A DNA stretch of 46,153 bases from Oscillospiraceae bacterium (GCA_009786445.1 WQTE01000007.1:1-46153), one strand, 5' to 3'; shown: positions 8,664 through 17,562, counted from the stretch's first letter. Numbers and translations are program-made. Notes: generated from the letters alone by a model not told the origin.

Positions 8664-8826
8664 CCCACCGATAATTACACTCTGCGGCTCCCACCGATAA
8701 AACAGATGATAAGCGGTCCCCACCAATGTAGCAGATGATGTGCAGTTTGCGGAGTCTTTTTTGCGAGAACAGTGGCGCAATGCTCTCTGGCTCGCAAAAA
8801 AGCGGAGCAAATTGCATATCATCTGC
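8664..8826. repeat. palindromic repeat element between the PBP gene and murE
   Basis: Two kinds of repeat are stacked here. From 8664 to about 8746 there are three imperfect tandem units of 26-29 bp, each beginning CCCACC(G/A)AT and ending near GCGG or GCAG. Overlapping the third unit starts a long imperfect inverted repeat: arm one 8731-8767 (begins GCAGATGATGTGCAG), loop 8768-8790, arm two 8791-8826 (ends TTGCATATCATCTGC). The arms pair over about 36 positions with a few mismatches. There is no convincing gene in the spacer. The element looks like a MITE- or REP-like intergenic repeat that would form a very stable hairpin in the dcw transcript. Confidence 0.75.
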
Positions 8827-8863
8827 GGGCCCGGAACAGAAGCGAAAACAGAAGCGCCAGAAA

Positions 8864-11227
8864 TCACTGCTCAGAAGCTTCAGGGTTAATCAAAGTAACC
8901 TCAACAACAGCACCAAACTGCACCTCCCGACCCGCACTTATGGATTGAATCGACACTCTGGCGCGGCTATCTGTCCGAGGAATCCCCGCAGTTCTGATAA
9001 ATAGTCCACGACCGGCAAGAGCATTTCGAGCCTCTGTGTAAGACATATCAACAAGATGAGGAACCGTAACCATTTCGCGAGGCACATCCTCCCCGGCATA
9101 GATGATTACCTCTGCGCCCGAAGCGACATACGCATTTGGCATCGGTATCTGCCCGGTCACCATACTGCCGCTGCCAACAACCCGATAACTAAAACCACTT
9201 GCCGAAAGGACACTAGTGGCAGACTCAATATCTCTGCCGGACAACCGTGGGACATGAAGATTTATATCGGGAAAATCCGCTTCCGTAAACACCGGCATGA
9301 TACCCAAAGTCATAGGCAAAATATCAGCCATCATTTTACCGACAACAGGAGCCGCCATAGTACCACCGGTTATACGGATACCCGTCTCATGGCTGGGAGT
9401 ATCAAGAAGCACGAGAATGACAATTTGCGGATCATCAGCCGGAGCGAAACCCAAAAAAGAAACAATGTAATCCTTATCAGACGTATCATCCTCACCCCTG
9501 AGAGCAAGCTGCTCAACATTTTCAGAAGTGCCCGTCTTACCGCCAATTCTGAAACCTCTGACTTGAGCATTTCTGCCTGTACCCTCTGTAACAGAACCCT
9601 CCAGCATCGCCCTCATAGCCGCCGAAGTCTCATTGCTTATAACCTGACGAACCATTGTAGGCTCATTTACCTCAATCAGATTACCATCACTGTCAGCTAT
9701 CTGCCTGACCATAAACGGCTGCATTAAATAACCACCGTTAATAGTCGCTGCCGCAGCAGTTATCATCTGAATCGGAGTAATCCTGAAAGTTTGCCCGAAA
9801 GAAGCGGAAGCCAACTGCGTATGATTTTGCCAATCAAAGAAAGCATTCTCGCTCCACCACAAACTGCGACCCTCAACAGCGTTATCAAGACCCGTCCTAT
9901 CAAACAAACCAAACGCCTCAATGTAATGATAAAACGTTCTAGCCCCGACACGCAAACCAATATCTATACTAGCAACATTACAAGACCTGTACATAGCCTC
10001 ATTCATAGTCAGCGAGCCATGACCCCATCTGTTATGGCAGTTGCGAATCGATTCGCCATCAAAAAGCCGCACACCTATATGACCCCGGCAGTCAAATAAA
10101 GTATATGGTCTACCTACATTCTCCTCAAGACCCATAGCGAAAGTAATCATCTTAAACACCGAACCCGGCTCATACGTATCAGTCAAAGCCCTGTTTCGCC
10201 ACATATCAAATTGAGCATTGCGATACGCTTCCTGAAACTCATATTCATCCTCAATGGCGCTCAAAGCTCCCATAGCGGAATCACTAAGCCTCAAAAAATT
10301 ATTCGGGTCAAAAGTAGGATAGTTTGCGATAGCAAGAATTTCACCCGTCCGAGGATCCATTGCAATTGCAACGGCACCATTTTGAACATCATAATCAACA
10401 ACAGCCTGAGCAAGATGCTTCTCAACATAATGCTGAATTGATAAATTTATAGTAAGAGTAATGTCATTGCCGTGCCTCGCCTGATGATAATCACCAAAAC
10501 CCGCAAGCATAAGGTCGCTTCCCCTTGCATTTGTAAGCCTTATCATCCTGCCATCTACACCGGTGAGCTGCGAGTTAAACCGCTGCTCTAACCCGTCAAG
10601 CCCGCTATCATCAGTCCCCACAAACCCAAGCACCTGACTTGCAAGCACATCATTCGGATAAAACCTCATCTGAGCAGGCTCAAAATGAACACCTCTGATA
10701 TTATGGTCGCGAATAAACTGGCGCACACGTTCAGCCTCATCGGCATTTACCCGAGGCTTTATAACCTGGTACTGCGAAGCCGTCCGTGATGCTCTTTCAA
10801 TGACAAGACCAATATCTACACCGAGCAAATAAGAAAGACCCTCTGCGATAAACCTGACATCTTGCTCTTCCATAGCCATTTCAAGAGGACTGATAAAAAT
10901 GTTCTCGACAGGTCCGCTCATAGCGAGAATTCTTCCACCTGCATCAAAAATCGTACCACGCGAAGCCGGAAGTGTCGTCTGGCGCAGTTGCCCGCTTAGT
11001 GACCTAGCTGTAAAATAAGAATTATTGACAATCTGAATATCGTAGAGCCTCACAGCAAGAACTACAAAAGCGACAATACCACAGACAGCAAGTAAGAATA
11101 GAGTGCGAAACAACAGGGGCTTTGACACCGCTTGCTGTGAGTTCTTTTTCCCATAGCGTTTTCGAGCTTCAGCACCCGGCTTAGCTCTGTTACTGCCACG
11201 TTGTTCAACTCTCATACCACCTGACAT
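8864..11227 (-). CDS. Class B penicillin-binding protein with PASTA domains (SpoVD/FtsI type)
   Basis: A D,D-transpeptidase that cross-links peptidoglycan as the partner of an SEDS glycosyltransferase. The 787 residues comprise a basic cytoplasmic N-terminus, one membrane helix (about 40-60), the PBP dimerisation domain starting near RGTIFDAGGRILA (90-102), and a transpeptidase domain with S356-x-x-K359 (GSVFK), S415-C-N417 and K564-T-G566. Two PASTA repeats follow (about 665-725 and 726-780, starting VPRLSGRDI and VPHLVDMSY). GGAGAG is 9 bases before ATG 11227. It follows ftsL by 16 bases. The position fits the vegetative division PBP; PASTA tails also occur in sporulation SpoVD, so the exact role is open. 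Confidence 0.95.
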   Translation of the reverse strand: MSGGMRVEQRGSNRAKPGAEARKRYGKKNSQQAVSKPLLFRTLFLLAVCGIVAFVVLAVRLYDIQIVNNSYFTARSLSGQLRQTTLPASRGTIFDAGGRILAMSGPVENIFISPLEMAMEEQDVRFIAEGLSYLLGVDIGLVIERASRTASQYQVIKPRVNADEAERVRQFIRDHNIRGVHFEPAQMRFYPNDVLASQVLGFVGTDDSGLDGLEQRFNSQLTGVDGRMIRLTNARGSDLMLAGFGDYHQARHGNDITLTINLSIQHYVEKHLAQAVVDYDVQNGAVAIAMDPRTGEILAIANYPTFDPNNFLRLSDSAMGALSAIEDEYEFQEAYRNAQFDMWRNRALTDTYEPGSVFKMITFAMGLEENVGRPYTLFDCRGHIGVRLFDGESIRNCHNRWGHGSLTMNEAMYRSCNVASIDIGLRVGARTFYHYIEAFGLFDRTGLDNAVEGRSLWWSENAFFDWQNHTQLASASFGQTFRITPIQMITAAAATINGGYLMQPFMVRQIADSDGNLIEVNEPTMVRQVISNETSAAMRAMLEGSVTEGTGRNAQVRGFRIGGKTGTSENVEQLALRGEDDTSDKDYIVSFLGFAPADDPQIVILVLLDTPSHETGIRITGGTMAAPVVGKMMADILPMTLGIMPVFTEADFPDINLHVPRLSGRDIESATSVLSASGFSYRVVGSGSMVTGQIPMPNAYVASGAEVIIYAGEDVPREMVTVPHLVDMSYTEARNALAGRGLFIRTAGIPRTDSRARVSIQSISAGREVQFGAVVEVTLINPEASEQ

Positions 11228-11243
11228 ATCCGCACTCTCCTTT

Positions 11244-11834
11244 CTATCTGAAATAATCGAAAAGCGTAGTTATAAAATAAATAAATCCACCTTGATCATA
11301 CTCATAAGCAGGCGCAACCACAAACGCCCTATCACGGGGAACCGCACTCAAAGTTATAACTTGAGTAGCATCAGGTCTTGACATACCAAGCTCGTCTCTG
11401 GCAGTACGCTCTACTTCCCGGATGTTTATGCTGCTTTCAAAGGCAAGCGAAAGAGCCCTGTGAGTCTCGGTAAGCTGTCTGACCTCAACTCTGATTCTGG
11501 CTGTCTCTATCGCAACTTCGTTATAGTTGACTTGCGCTAAAATGGACAAAATCATCAGACCAGCGACCAAAATAGTTCCAAAAAACGCAAGTACAGAAAT
11601 ACCCGATGGAGCCTTTATCTCTACCGCAGCTCTCTCTCTCTTCACACGCCTCTTTTTGGAGACTTTATCCGGACGGTCTCTAAAGGAATCAGGAGAGCGC
11701 TTTGCCTCAGCATCCATCATAGCCTCGACAGTTTGTGCCGGAACTGCGGGAGTTTGATTGTAGCGGTTTAATGTTTTTACATTACCGGACATAACAATAA
11801 CCCTTCCTTTCAAAATTTGCTCTATAGCACTCAT
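11244..11834 (-). CDS. ftsL: FtsL-like division protein
   Basis: A small bitopic divisome component. After a long basic N-terminus there is one membrane helix (about residues 80-103, ISVLAFFGTILVAGLMILSI) followed by a coiled-coil-like stretch (VAIETARIRVEVRQLTETH) and REVERTARDELGMSRPD, a leucine-zipper-to-tail pattern common to FtsL. ATG 11834 overlaps the rsmH stop as ATGA, but ATG 11792 has the better ribosome-binding site (AAGGAAGG, about 8 bases away) and would give MSGNVKTLNR, 182 residues. Sequence conservation of FtsL is low; the call depends on topology and on the position between rsmH and the PBP gene. Confidence 0.85.
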   Translation of the reverse strand: MSAIEQILKGRVIVMSGNVKTLNRYNQTPAVPAQTVEAMMDAEAKRSPDSFRDRPDKVSKKRRVKRERAAVEIKAPSGISVLAFFGTILVAGLMILSILAQVNYNEVAIETARIRVEVRQLTETHRALSLAFESSINIREVERTARDELGMSRPDATQVITLSAVPRDRAFVVAPAYEYDQGGFIYFITTLFDYFR

Positions 11835-12760
11835 GCCAACCGTTCGGCTACTCTCAGTTTTGCACTTCTTGAACGCGGATTTGTCTCAATTTCCCCGCTG
11901 CTTGCAACAATCGGTTTTTTCGTGATTATCTTGAGTTCTGGCTTTCTGCCGCAGACGCATACCGGAAGTTTCTTTGAGCATCTGCAACCCTCCGAATGTT
12001 CTCGAAATGAATTTTTTACTATCCTGTCCTCTAAAGAATGAAAACTTATAACACATAATCTGCCTTTTGGTTTAAGTAGCCCCGGAGCATCTTGCAAAGC
12101 TTGCTTTATCGAATCGAGCTCATCATTTACAGCAATTCTTATCGCCTGAAAAATTCTTTTTGACGGGTGCTGGTTCTCACGCCGTGCCTGTGCAGGGATA
12201 GCGGAAAAAATTATATTGCTGAGTTGCCCTGTAGTTTCTACCGTAGATTTTTCGCGCTCGACTACGATTTTTCGCGCTATCTGCCTCGAATACCTTTCCT
12301 CGCCATACTCAAAGAACAGTTTTCTGAGATTTTCTTCACTCATGCCATTCACTATATCGTGAGCTGTAAGTGTATTTCTCCTATCCATGCGCATATCGAG
12401 CTTAGAGTCTTGCATATATGAAAACCCGCGTGACATATCATCTAGCTGAGGCGACGAAACGCCAAGGTCAAAAATCATGCCGTGAACTGAATCGATGCCT
12501 AAGCCGTTTAAGATATTTTTCAAATCCCTGAAATTATCATGGATAAAAGTTATCCTATCTTCAAAGCCTTCCGTAATCTCCCTGGCTTCCTTTATCGCCT
12601 GCTCATCTGCATCAATCGCAATGAGCTTTCCTGAGTTTAACCTGCTCGCAATCTCTACCGTATGCCCTCCCCTGCCTAAAGTGCCGTCTACATAGATTCC
12701 GTCAGGTTTAATGTTGAGATAATCAATGCTCTCACTGAGCAACACCGGCAAATGCTTCAT
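11831..12760 (-). CDS. rsmH: 16S rRNA (cytosine1402-N4)-methyltransferase RsmH
   Basis: RsmH (MraW) methylates N4 of C1402 in the ribosomal P site using S-adenosylmethionine. The 309 residues show the family start MKHLPVLLSESIDYL, the SAM-binding DGTLGRGGHTVEIASRL (about 25-41), FDLGVSSPQLDDMSRGFSY, RTQNxHP-like RRENQHPSKRIFQAIRIAVN and the C-terminal ISFHSLEDRIVK. The terminal RSRSAKLRVAERLA is also typical. AAAGG precedes ATG 12760. It lies 12 bases after mraZ and overlaps ftsL by 4 bases. Confidence 0.98.
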   Translation of the reverse strand: MKHLPVLLSESIDYLNIKPDGIYVDGTLGRGGHTVEIASRLNSGKLIAIDADEQAIKEAREITEGFEDRITFIHDNFRDLKNILNGLGIDSVHGMIFDLGVSSPQLDDMSRGFSYMQDSKLDMRMDRRNTLTAHDIVNGMSEENLRKLFFEYGEERYSRQIARKIVVEREKSTVETTGQLSNIIFSAIPAQARRENQHPSKRIFQAIRIAVNDELDSIKQALQDAPGLLKPKGRLCVISFHSLEDRIVKNSFREHSEGCRCSKKLPVCVCGRKPELKIITKKPIVASSGEIETNPRSRSAKLRVAERLA

Positions 12761-12772
12761 GGGCTGATACCT

Positions 12773-13189
12773 TTAAAAATCCAGTTCATCCATGACCTCG
12801 CGAAGGTTATCCGCAGAGGATTCAATTTCGTCCACACGCCTGAATGTTTCGGAATCCCATATTTGCACAAACGGTCCCGCTCCGACTATGGTTGCATCCT
12901 TGACAAGAAATACTCTATCACGCAGCTTTTGCGGGAGCAGAAAACGCCCTTGGCTGTCAAGCTCACATCTGGTTGCATTTGAGAAAAATGCACGCATTTT
13001 AGGTTGCTTGCGTAGCGGCATAGATTTTACCTTGTCCAAAAGCCGCTCCCAGCTCTCATTGGGATATGCAGTGAGACAATCTTCCTCAGAAATCGTCACA
13101 TGGAAGACCTCACCCAGCTCATCACGCAAAGAAGAGGGGATAAACAAACGACCCTTAGCATCAACTTTATGTTCAAAGTTACCGGTCAT
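12773..13189 (-). CDS. mraZ: Transcriptional regulator MraZ
   Basis: MraZ is an AbrB-fold DNA-binding protein that represses its own dcw operon in characterised species. The 138 residues begin MTGNFEHKVDAKGRLFIPSSLRDELG, and the second half repeats the pattern as RCELDSQGRFLLPQKLRD, the two SpoVT/AbrB-like halves of the family. GGAGG lies 9 bases before ATG 13189. It is the first gene of the cluster, with a consensus promoter and three spaced GTG boxes directly upstream, so autoregulation is strongly suggested. Confidence 0.98.
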   Translation of the reverse strand: MTGNFEHKVDAKGRLFIPSSLRDELGEVFHVTISEEDCLTAYPNESWERLLDKVKSMPLRKQPKMRAFFSNATRCELDSQGRFLLPQKLRDRVFLVKDATIVGAGPFVQIWDSETFRRVDEIESSADNLREVMDELDF

Positions 13190-13238
13190 CGGTTTTTCCT
13201 CCTCTCTGTCATTTTGTGGGATTATTCAACATTTCGCT

Positions 13239-13262
13239 CCACTATTCACCACTTTCCTGCAC
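13239..13262 (-). promoter_or_regulatory. putative MraZ operator: three GTG boxes at 10-bp spacing
   Basis: On the minus strand GTGC (13262-13259), GTGG (13252-13249) and GTGG (13242-13239) repeat with an exact 10-bp period, starting 3 bp downstream of the -10 box. Known MraZ sites are short G-rich direct repeats with about one helical turn between them. The position over the transcription start fits repression. Confidence 0.7.
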
Positions 13263-13265
13263 CCG

Positions 13266-13294
13266 ATTATATCGGCAAATTTTGACAAAGTCAA
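13266..13294 (-). promoter_or_regulatory. dcw (mraZ) promoter
   Basis: TTGACT (13294-13289), 17-bp spacer, TATAAT (13271-13266) on the minus strand: an almost perfect housekeeping promoter 77 bases upstream of the mraZ start. Confidence 0.88.
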
Positions 13295-13314
13295 GGAAAA
13301 AGTTAAGTTTTTTC

Positions 13315-13339
13315 AAAAAAAAATAAGGCATAAAGCCTT
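13315..13339 (-). terminator. intrinsic terminator of the serine-hydrolase transcript
   Basis: On the minus strand AAGGC-TTTAT-GCCTT (13339-13325) is followed by A and nine T residues. It separates the upstream hydrolase gene from the mraZ promoter. Confidence 0.75.
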
Positions 13340-13360
13340 GGAATTGCTGAGTTATACAAC

Positions 13361-13394
13361 ATATAGTGCCTGCGCATTTCCGCAGACACCATAT
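13361..13394 (-). other. additional hairpin downstream of the serine hydrolase
   Basis: An imperfect stem of ATAT, GTG and CTGCG blocks paired with CGCAG, CAC and ATAT around a CATTTC loop. It has no direct U tract and stands just ahead of the terminator at 13315-13339; it may be a transcript-end stabiliser. Confidence 0.5.
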
Positions 13395-13495
13395 AGTCTA
13401 AAACGTGCTTAAAAAATAATTTTGCCTTCAGAAAAACTTTAGTTTTGCATAAACATATGAATTATATTTCATTTTCCTCGAACACTTCATTGCTA

Positions 13496-14971
13496 TCAGT
13501 CATCGGCAGCATAATCATAGTCGTAGTCAATCTCGTCGGGTTGATTCTCTCCGGCAAACCCAAACACGCGCAAAGCAGCTCTTGCCATGTATGTGCATAC
13601 ATCCACCATTCCATTTGCCAGACGGGAAATCGAAGCACCGATTGTTACAACCACGACACCTTGATTTCTGTCTTCATGATAAACATATTGCGCAAAAGTA
13701 CCGTACGCACTGCCTGTATGCCAGAAGAAACCCTCTCCACTAATGAAATCACCAACCGAAAATCTGGTTGCAAGCCCCTGCGCATAAGAGCGGCCTTGAA
13801 CATCGGCGTTATGCATCTCTCTGACAGCAGCAGAAGACAAAATTCTGACACCATCCAAGCTGCCGCCGTTGCCGAGCATCGCCAAAATACGGGCATAATC
13901 GAGAAGACTTATATAGAGATTTCCCTGAGCGAGGTGGAGATCATGACCGGGAGTGCCGGTCTCACGCACATTTAGTTGAGACTCTACGGTTCGAGTAATA
14001 CCGTGCGAATCATTATAGATAACCGCTATGTTTTCTGTATCCTGCAAATTCTCTGCAACATAAGCAGCATCTATACCAAGCGGCTCAAAAATCACTTCAC
14101 GGGCAAGGGCATCTAAAGTTTTACCTGTCACTCTTTCAGCCAGAGCGCTCAAAACGGCATAGCCAAAGTTAGAATATTCAAAAGTTGAGCCGGGTTGATT
14201 TCTGCGGAAAGAAGTTCCACGCTCCAAAAGAACACGCACTGAATCCGATGAGCCTCTGTCGCGGGATACTTGAAAGGCGCCCGAATCGAAAAGCGACGAC
14301 GTGTGTTGCAACAACATACGTGACGTTAGCGGAGTCTCAGGAAAATTCGCATTTCTGACTTCAAAACCAAAATAGCGTGAAATATCAGCATCTAAATCAA
14401 TAAGACCATCATCGTAGAGAGTCAAAACAGCAATCGCAGTCACAAGTTTTGTGAGCGAAGCAACACGAAATTTGGTTTGGTCGTCCACTCTACGTCTTGT
14501 ATCCCTGTCGGCGAAACCAAACTCAAAGGTATAATACTCTCCGGCATCACCGTCAAATACCACAAGTGCCGCTGAAACAGCATTGTGTGCTGTAGCAAGT
14601 CTTGTAAGCTCATCGTAGATTTCACTGTGCTCTGCCGATAGTTGCCTTACTACCATTTCGACATTGGCAATAGATGCATCGTCATTGTGATTGGTATTAT
14701 CAGCAGGTTCATCGGGCTCCTGAATTTCTTCATCAGGCTCATACGGCTCTTCATCGTCAGGCTCATTGTCGTAATCAGGTGTGACATAGGGATCCTGTTC
14801 AGAATCATTTATTACAGGCGGGTGTTCTTCATAATAGTCGTTGTCTTCACCACTGAAAAGCTCAAGTCCAAAAAAATTAGTTATAACAAAAAACCAAGGT
14901 ACAAGAGCAACAAGGATTAAGATACCCAATATAAGAATAGTTATAGTTGCCTTTCCGTAATTGTTATTCAT
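13496..14971 (-). CDS. Membrane-anchored serine hydrolase, beta-lactamase family (class C/PBP4* fold)
   Basis: A 491-residue surface protein with an N-terminal membrane helix (about 9-34), a strongly acidic Asp/Glu/Pro-rich linker (about 41-99) and a beta-lactamase-type domain. The active-site motifs are S172-x-x-K175 (ASLTKL), Y266-S-N268 (EYSNFGY) and H418-T-G420. The HTG form with Y-x-N is usual for esterases, D-aminopeptidases and PBP4*-like enzymes rather than antibiotic-resistance lactamases. The C-terminus is again acidic (IDYDYDYAADD). It starts 3 bases after the phosphoesterase gene ends and has its own terminator. The substrate is unknown; peptidoglycan peptides or esters are possible. 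Confidence 0.88.
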   Translation of the reverse strand: MNNNYGKATITILILGILILVALVPWFFVITNFFGLELFSGEDNDYYEEHPPVINDSEQDPYVTPDYDNEPDDEEPYEPDEEIQEPDEPADNTNHNDDASIANVEMVVRQLSAEHSEIYDELTRLATAHNAVSAALVVFDGDAGEYYTFEFGFADRDTRRRVDDQTKFRVASLTKLVTAIAVLTLYDDGLIDLDADISRYFGFEVRNANFPETPLTSRMLLQHTSSLFDSGAFQVSRDRGSSDSVRVLLERGTSFRRNQPGSTFEYSNFGYAVLSALAERVTGKTLDALAREVIFEPLGIDAAYVAENLQDTENIAVIYNDSHGITRTVESQLNVRETGTPGHDLHLAQGNLYISLLDYARILAMLGNGGSLDGVRILSSAAVREMHNADVQGRSYAQGLATRFSVGDFISGEGFFWHTGSAYGTFAQYVYHEDRNQGVVVVTIGASISRLANGMVDVCTYMARAALRVFGFAGENQPDEIDYDYDYAADD

Positions 14972-14974
14972 AGT

Positions 14975-15667
14975 TTAATAGCTCACCTTCCGAGGCACAA
15001 AATCTACAAAATCAGCCGAAACAATTTCGTAGTTAATCCCGTCAACCAACCCACGCACAGCCAAACGATGACCCTCACCGTGCAAGTGACCGTAATAACA
15101 GCTTTTAACCCCAAATTCGTCCATCGCCGTAATAAACTCATGACAAACGATATTTTTAAAGCGCACAGGATAATGAAAAAAACAAATTTTCACGTCGGCG
15201 TTTTTTGCAGCTTGTAATGAAGCGCGGAGTCTGGTTGTCTCCCGAGAGTAAATTTTAGCGTTTTGCTCAGCAGTGAGTTGCTCATCGCCAAGCCAGCCCC
15301 GTGTTCCGCAAATTGCCACGCCACTACAATAATAACAATTATTGTGTAATATTTCAATACTTGTGATGCCGTTACTCGAAAAAAAGCTCTCCATTTTAGC
15401 CGCAGTCGCCCACCAGTAGTCATGATTGCCTTTTAGAATTATTTTCTTTCCGGGCAAGCGGTCAATAAATTTAAAATCTTCAAGACTTTCATCCAGTGAC
15501 ATACCCCAGGAAATATCTCCGCAGAGCACGCAGACATCATCTGCATTAAGCGAGCTAAATCCTGCTGTCAGCTTGTCGGTATAATCCACCCAACCGCCGC
15601 CAAACACGTCCATCGGCTTGTTTGTACCAAGCGAAAGATGTAAGTCCCCTATAGCATAAAGAGCCAT
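14975..15667 (-). CDS. Calcineurin-like metallophosphoesterase
   Basis: A 230-residue predicted cytoplasmic phosphoesterase. The metal-binding motifs are visible: GDLHL near the N-terminus, CGDISWG, GNHDYWW and, at the end, GHLHGEGH. ATG 15667 is chosen because AAAGGAG lies 11 bases upstream; a GTG seven codons earlier (15688) overlaps the yraN stop but has poorer spacing. A similar family is widespread in Clostridia without an assigned substrate. It sits between yraN and the serine hydrolase in a minus-strand run. Confidence 0.88.
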   Translation of the reverse strand: MALYAIGDLHLSLGTNKPMDVFGGGWVDYTDKLTAGFSSLNADDVCVLCGDISWGMSLDESLEDFKFIDRLPGKKIILKGNHDYWWATAAKMESFFSSNGITSIEILHNNCYYCSGVAICGTRGWLGDEQLTAEQNAKIYSRETTRLRASLQAAKNADVKICFFHYPVRFKNIVCHEFITAMDEFGVKSCYYGHLHGEGHRLAVRGLVDGINYEIVSADFVDFVPRKVSY

Positions 15668-15684
15668 ATTAATGACCACTCCTT

Positions 15685-16050
15685 TCACACTCCAAAAGCA
15701 TTTTCTATGTGTATTATTTCCGGATTTTCTGTGTTTTGACCGTCCGGCGCATAGACTTCTATAACATCAAAACGTGGTTGCAGTTTAGATTTATATCTGC
15801 TGAGCCAGAATTTCGCAGTAGCTGTTATCTTTTTCTGTTTGCTCTTAGTGACATATTCACAGGCGTGCGCAAAATTACTGTTTTTTCTTGTTTTAACCTC
15901 GACAAACACAATAAACTCTTTATCTTTGACCGCTAAATCAATCTCACCAAAACGTGACCTGATACGCTTCGATACAAAAGTGTACCCATTCGCCAAAAGA
16001 TAATTTAAAGCGACCTCTTCTCCCCACTTACCATGCGCCAATGTATCCAT
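15685..16050 (-). CDS. YraN/UPF0102 family putative endonuclease
   Basis: A 121-residue protein with the YraN pattern: GKWGEEVALNYLLANGYTF, RFGEIDLAVKDKEFIVFVEVKTRK and a basic helix. The E..D..EVK arrangement is that of the restriction-endonuclease-like fold, so a nuclease role is likely but unproven. ATG 16050 has AAGGTG 6 bases upstream and gives the usual family length; the frame is open to another ATG at 16107 immediately after rnhB. yraN next to rnhB is a common arrangement in Bacillota. Confidence 0.9.
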   Translation of the reverse strand: MDTLAHGKWGEEVALNYLLANGYTFVSKRIRSRFGEIDLAVKDKEFIVFVEVKTRKNSNFAHACEYVTKSKQKKITATAKFWLSRYKSKLQPRFDVIEVYAPDGQNTENPEIIHIENAFGV

Positions 16051-16108
16051 AATATGCACCTTATATATATACTGTTGTCCGCTCTCCGCATACAATCTGC
16101 CGGGCATT

Positions 16109-16705
16109 TTACTTGAGTTTTTTCAAAAACGAAGGCCTGTGAATCTCGGACGGACCAAATTCCCTCAATTTCTCATAGTGGAGCTTCGTACCGTAACCCT
16201 TGTGCTTGTGAAAATCATACTGCGGAAACCTCTCTGCCAGCTCAAGCATATAGCGATCTCTCGAAACCTTTGCAAGAATCGATGCAGCAGCTATGCTTGC
16301 AGATTTTCCGTCACCACCGGGAACAGCCTGACAGCTGTATTTAATCCCGAAAACTTGGTTACCATCAATAAGTGCAATGTCAGCAGGAGAACCGAGCCCC
16401 CCAATAGCCCTGTTCATTGCCAAAAAAGTGGCACCTAAAATGTTAAGTTTTTCTATTTCATCTACATCGGCGAAAGCAATCGAATACGAAACCGCCAAGT
16501 CTTTTACGATATCAAAAAGCTCATCTCTCCTCTTCTCGGAAACCTTCTTAGAATCATCAAGATGAGGAATATTCACACCAAAAGGCAAAATCACAGCAGC
16601 AGCAAAAACACTGCCCGCCAAAGGTCCTCTTCCCGCTTCATCCACACCGCAAATCGCAGCATAACCCGTAGCTCTAAGTTCATCTTCTATGACCCAAAGA
16701 CTCAT
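16109..16705 (-). CDS. rnhB: Ribonuclease HII
   Basis: RNase HII cuts RNA in RNA-DNA hybrids and removes single ribonucleotides. The 198 residues carry the family start CGVDEAGRGPLAGSVFAAAV (Asp-Glu catalytic pair, about 20-39), HLDDSKKVSEKRR, ALIDGNQ and SIAAASILAKVSRDRYM, with the final HKGYGTKLHYEKLREFGPSEIHR typical of the family. It overlaps rbgA by 4 bases. Confidence 0.98.
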   Translation of the reverse strand: MSLWVIEDELRATGYAAICGVDEAGRGPLAGSVFAAAVILPFGVNIPHLDDSKKVSEKRRDELFDIVKDLAVSYSIAFADVDEIEKLNILGATFLAMNRAIGGLGSPADIALIDGNQVFGIKYSCQAVPGGDGKSASIAAASILAKVSRDRYMLELAERFPQYDFHKHKGYGTKLHYEKLREFGPSEIHRPSFLKKLK

Positions 16706-17562
16706 CGCACATCCTCCAAAGTGATTCTGCCGAGTTTGCCGCCGCGAAACTCGTCGAGCAGTATAATAGCCATGCGCTCCGTGTCAACCTCACCACCTGA
16801 AATCAGAAAACCACGTTTCCTCGCCGCAAGCTCTAAAAGCTCGTACCCGAGAAGCTCAGCATCGGCAGGAATCTTGTACCGCTCCGCAATCCGCTCAAAA
16901 TAGTTTTGTGAGAGCCTCGCCATAAGGTTTGCTGCAAGAGTCTGTATGTCAAGAATTGCATCTCTGATGGCACCGGTAAAAGCAAGATTCTCAGCTACGG
17001 TTTGATCTTCAAACTTTGGCCAGAGCACACCGGGAGTATCGAGCAGTTCAATCTCACCTTCAAGGCTAATCCACTGCTTCCCTCGCGTTACACCCGGTCT
17101 ATCGGAAGTATGTGCGGCCTTTCGCCCGGCAAGCCTGTTGATAAACGAGGATTTGCCAACATTTGGAATCCCAACTACCATAAGGCGAAGCTTCTTGCCC
17201 GGCTGACCTTTTTGCTTGTTTTTCTCTATTTTTTGCTCTAAAAGAGTCCGCACTGCTGAGTGCAGACCACCGACACCTTTACCGCTTTTACAGTCTGTCT
17301 CTATGACCAAAGCCCCGGAGCTTCTAAAAAAAGCCGCCCACTTTTTTGTCCTCGCCGTATCTGCCTGGTCTACCCTGTTTAGTACAATAATACGGGGTTT
17401 ACCGGGTGTCATATCGTCTAAGTCCGGATTGCGACTCGAATACGGAATACGCGCATCCACAACCTCACAAACAGCATCGATGAGTTTTGTATTTTCTAAA
17501 ATCATCCTTCGGGCTTTTGTCATATGCCCCGGATACCACTGGATGTTCATGGCCTCGCTCAT
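16702..17562 (-). CDS. rbgA: Ribosome biogenesis GTPase RbgA (YlqF)
   Basis: A circularly permuted GTPase needed for late 50S subunit assembly. In 286 residues the motifs occur in permuted order: G4 LNRVDQAD (about 60-67), then G1 GIPNVGKSSFINRL and G3 DTPGVLWP. The start IQWYPGHMTKARRMI is diagnostic. The rplS-lepB-rbgA-rnhB order is common in Bacillota and places it with ribosomal protein L19. It follows lepB by 13 bases. Confidence 0.97.
   Translation of the reverse strand: MSEAMNIQWYPGHMTKARRMILENTKLIDAVCEVVDARIPYSSRNPDLDDMTPGKPRIIVLNRVDQADTARTKKWAAFFRSSGALVIETDCKSGKGVGGLHSAVRTLLEQKIEKNKQKGQPGKKLRLMVVGIPNVGKSSFINRLAGRKAAHTSDRPGVTRGKQWISLEGEIELLDTPGVLWPKFEDQTVAENLAFTGAIRDAILDIQTLAANLMARLSQNYFERIAERYKIPADAELLGYELLELAARKRGFLISGGEVDTERMAIILLDEFRGGKLGRITLEDVR

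Noticed and set aside
8640-8867. 75-codon minus-strand frame in the PBP-murE spacer
   Set aside because: It is read through the repeat and hairpin element, has no ribosome-binding site and no protein-like composition.
13496-14971. Antibiotic-resistance beta-lactamase
   Set aside because: The motifs (SxxK, YSN, HTG) and acidic linker fit a PBP4*/esterase-like hydrolase; resistance cannot be supported.
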